DNA of 8,224 nt from Bacteroidetes bacterium UBA6661 (GTDB lineage Bacteria; Bacteroidota; Bacteroidia; AKYH767-A; OLB10). Numbering within the stretch: position 1 is the stretch's first letter; every line of letters starts with the position of its first letter. The stretch is taken from assembly GCA_002455375.1 (NCBI GenBank), contig DKKR01000047.1, forward strand, positions 4,024 to 12,247, written 5' to 3'. The position numbers and the translations under genes were made by a program. Below the pieces are notes generated by a model. The model was not told where the DNA came from. It made no database searches and saw only the letters and a list, made by a program, of their open reading frames with translations. Positions 7,088 through 8,224 of this stretch are shown piece after piece.

Positions 7088-8059
7088 ATGAAAAAGACAC
7101 TGACAACATTTGCAATCCTTTGCTCACTGACGGTTTTCGGACAAACAACTGAAGAACATTTACAAAATGGCATTTCAAAACACAAACAACAGGACTTTAA
7201 AGGAGCAATAAAGGACTACGACAAAGCAATAAAAGCTGACAAAAATAATAAGGACGCTTATTATAATCGTGGGACTTGTGAACTTGCACTTAAAGACTTC
7301 AAATCAGCAATGACTGATTTTAGCAAGACCATAGAACTTGACCCAAAATTTGTAAAAGCATATTACAGTAGAGCGACAGTTTTTGTAAGTCAAGAAAAAT
7401 ACGTTGAAGCATTACCAGACCTTGACAAGACAATTGAATTAGACCCAACAACACCAAATGTATTGACACTTCGTGGACAAATCCGAGCACAAACTGGCAA
7501 TAAAAAAGGTGCTTGCGAAGACTTCAACAAAGCAAAAGAAATTGGAGACAAGCAAGCAGACAAGTACATAAATCAATTTTGTGGCAACGAACAACAAGTC
7601 GGAGAGTCATTGATGCTCGACTGGCCTGAAAGTGAAAATTGGAAAATCGGAAGTAATCAAGAAAATGAACAAATGGCGATGCTTGAATTAATTCACTCAA
7701 ACGAAACGCTTGAAAACTGGACGGAATTTGGAAGTATGATGTCAATTAAAGGAGCGAAGAATATTCCTATGGACAAAGCAATGAATATGATGTTTGAACA
7801 AGCTAAACAAAATTCACCCAAAGCTAAATTGACATTTATTGAAAAAGACGAATCGGTTGAATATCCTTGGATAATTTTCACGATTGAATCACCAAACTTT
7901 AAAAATGACAAAAGACCTGAATCACAGCTTTGGTATATTGTTCAAGGAAAACAAGCTCTCTACACAAATTTTCGTGCAGTAAAACAAGCGACTATTCCAA
8001 CTGACATAAAAGATAAATGGATACAATTCTTTAAGACAGGAAAGATTGTAAATAAATAG
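7088..8059 (+). CDS. Secreted TPR-repeat protein with an unrecognised C-terminal domain
   Basis: The product has 323 residues. A signal peptide (basic start, hydrophobic 5-17) probably ends at TVFG|Q (residue 18), so it is exported. There is no lipobox at Cys12. About four TPR units follow, near residues 22-52, 57-90, 91-124 and 125-158, with typical ELDP turns at 83-86 and 117-120. TPR arrays bind proteins, so a scaffold role is likely. Residues about 170-323 are a separate, apparently globular domain with conserved-looking aromatic motifs (LDWPESENWK near 177-186, PWIIF, SQLWYIVQG). I do not recognise it as a named family. Asp is encoded 18 times by GAC and twice by GAT, unlike the cytochrome gene (6 GAC, 27 GAT), which suggests a different origin. 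The gene stands alone between inverted-repeat arms, with its own promoter and an attC-like palindrome 13 nt after the stop. It may be a cassette. Confidence 0.88.
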   Translation: MKKTLTTFAILCSLTVFGQTTEEHLQNGISKHKQQDFKGAIKDYDKAIKADKNNKDAYYNRGTCELALKDFKSAMTDFSKTIELDPKFVKAYYSRATVFVSQEKYVEALPDLDKTIELDPTTPNVLTLRGQIRAQTGNKKGACEDFNKAKEIGDKQADKYINQFCGNEQQVGESLMLDWPESENWKIGSNQENEQMAMLELIHSNETLENWTEFGSMMSIKGAKNIPMDKAMNMMFEQAKQNSPKAKLTFIEKDESVEYPWIIFTIESPNFKNDKRPESQLWYIVQGKQALYTNFRAVKQATIPTDIKDKWIQFFKTGKIVNK

Positions 8060-8071
8060 ACGATGGAAAGA

Positions 8072-8086
8072 AGTACTGGTGCTAAC
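8072..8086 (+). repeat. Right arm of the 15-nt inverted repeat flanking the TPR gene
   Basis: AGTACTGGTGCTAAC begins 12 nt after the stop codon and mirrors 7058-7072 at 14 of 15 positions. It runs directly into the long palindrome at 8088, so it forms the outer left end of that element, where an attC site would carry its RYYYAAC core. Here only the YYAAC part fits that core. Confidence 0.8.
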
Positions 8087-8087
8087 A

Positions 8088-8198
8088 GCGGTTTTGCGTC
8101 AGGCGGGCGGACGTACTCGTATGAACATTTGTGCTAAATTTGAACTTTCGGCTTCGTATCAAGGTTAGTGCTAAAATCCCGCCCGAACGCAAAGCCGC
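8088..8198. repeat. Long imperfect palindrome, attC-like intergenic element
   Basis: Bases 8088-8099 (GCGGTTTTGCGT) pair with 8187-8198 (ACGCAAAGCCGC) over 12 positions with one G-T wobble. An unequal internal loop follows (CA at 8100-8101 against CGA at 8184-8186). Then GGCGGG (8102-8107) pairs with CCCGCC (8178-8183). A 70-nt central part (8108-8177) contains two further GTGCTAA copies (8131-8137 and 8169-8175), the third being in the arm at 8080-8086. Long stem, internal loop and variable middle resemble the folded single-strand attC site of integron cassettes. The right side lacks the expected TGTTAGC after 8198. Alternatives are a generic extragenic palindromic repeat or an RNA 3' hairpin. 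There is no T-tract directly after the stem. Confidence 0.65.
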
Positions 8199-8224
8199 AG
8201 ACCGTCAGGCTGTGAAAAAAGTCA

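Noticed and set aside
8125..8224. Open frame running off the right edge (about 33 codons, + strand)
   Set aside because: It overlaps the palindrome and has no ATG. Only the last 10 or so codons look coding-like, too few to support a gene.
1..8224. CRISPR array, tRNA, rRNA or transposase gene
   Set aside because: No regularly spaced repeats, no cloverleaf-like sequence, and no transposase-type coding region seen on either strand.

Overview
The window looks like a chromosomal segment of a Bacteroidota (Bacteroidetes) bacterium. Three things in the sequence support this. Two proteins end in type IX secretion (T9SS) sorting tails. Promoter-like boxes fit the Bacteroidota pattern (TTG, about 20 nt, TAnnTTTG) and not the E. 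coli one. Starts are preceded by A-rich leaders without a Shine-Dalgarno sequence. Base composition is AT-rich. I cannot name a genus.

Left part (1-5645, all + strand). The window opens inside the 3' end of an AsmA-like envelope protein gene. After a 160-bp gap with a candidate promoter come two genes that are probably co-transcribed (59 bp apart). The first encodes an exported cytochrome with five CXXCH haem sites and a T9SS tail. The second encodes a 955-residue secreted protein with seven calcium-type DxDxDG repeats (beta-propeller), an ASPIC/UnbV domain, three Ig/PKD-like domains, a beta-rich domain and a T9SS tail. Together they suggest a cell-surface redox or binding assembly. A symmetrical stem-loop with an A-tract on one side and a T-tract on the other closes this unit and also the opposing integrase gene.

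Right part (5799-8224), the accessory section. A tyrosine recombinase is encoded on the - strand. Its C-terminal end resembles integron integrases (LLGH...TTMIYT...SPLD-L), but it lacks the insertion typical of IntI and carries an extra N-terminal domain. Divergent from it, behind a near-perfect Bacteroidota promoter, lies a single gene for a secreted TPR protein with an unrecognised C-terminal domain. Its Asp codons (18 GAC, 2 GAT) are the reverse of the cytochrome gene (6 GAC, 27 GAT). The gene is bracketed by a 15-nt inverted repeat (GTTAGCACC... / ...GGTGCTAAC) and followed at once by a 111-nt imperfect palindrome with a long stem and internal loop, resembling an integron attC site in architecture.

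The most interesting reading is an integron-like cassette system in Bacteroidota: a divergent recombinase, a promoter at the insertion boundary, one foreign-looking cassette, and an attC-like folded site. This is an inference from layout. Mobility, and the recombinase's use of these sites, cannot be shown from one window.
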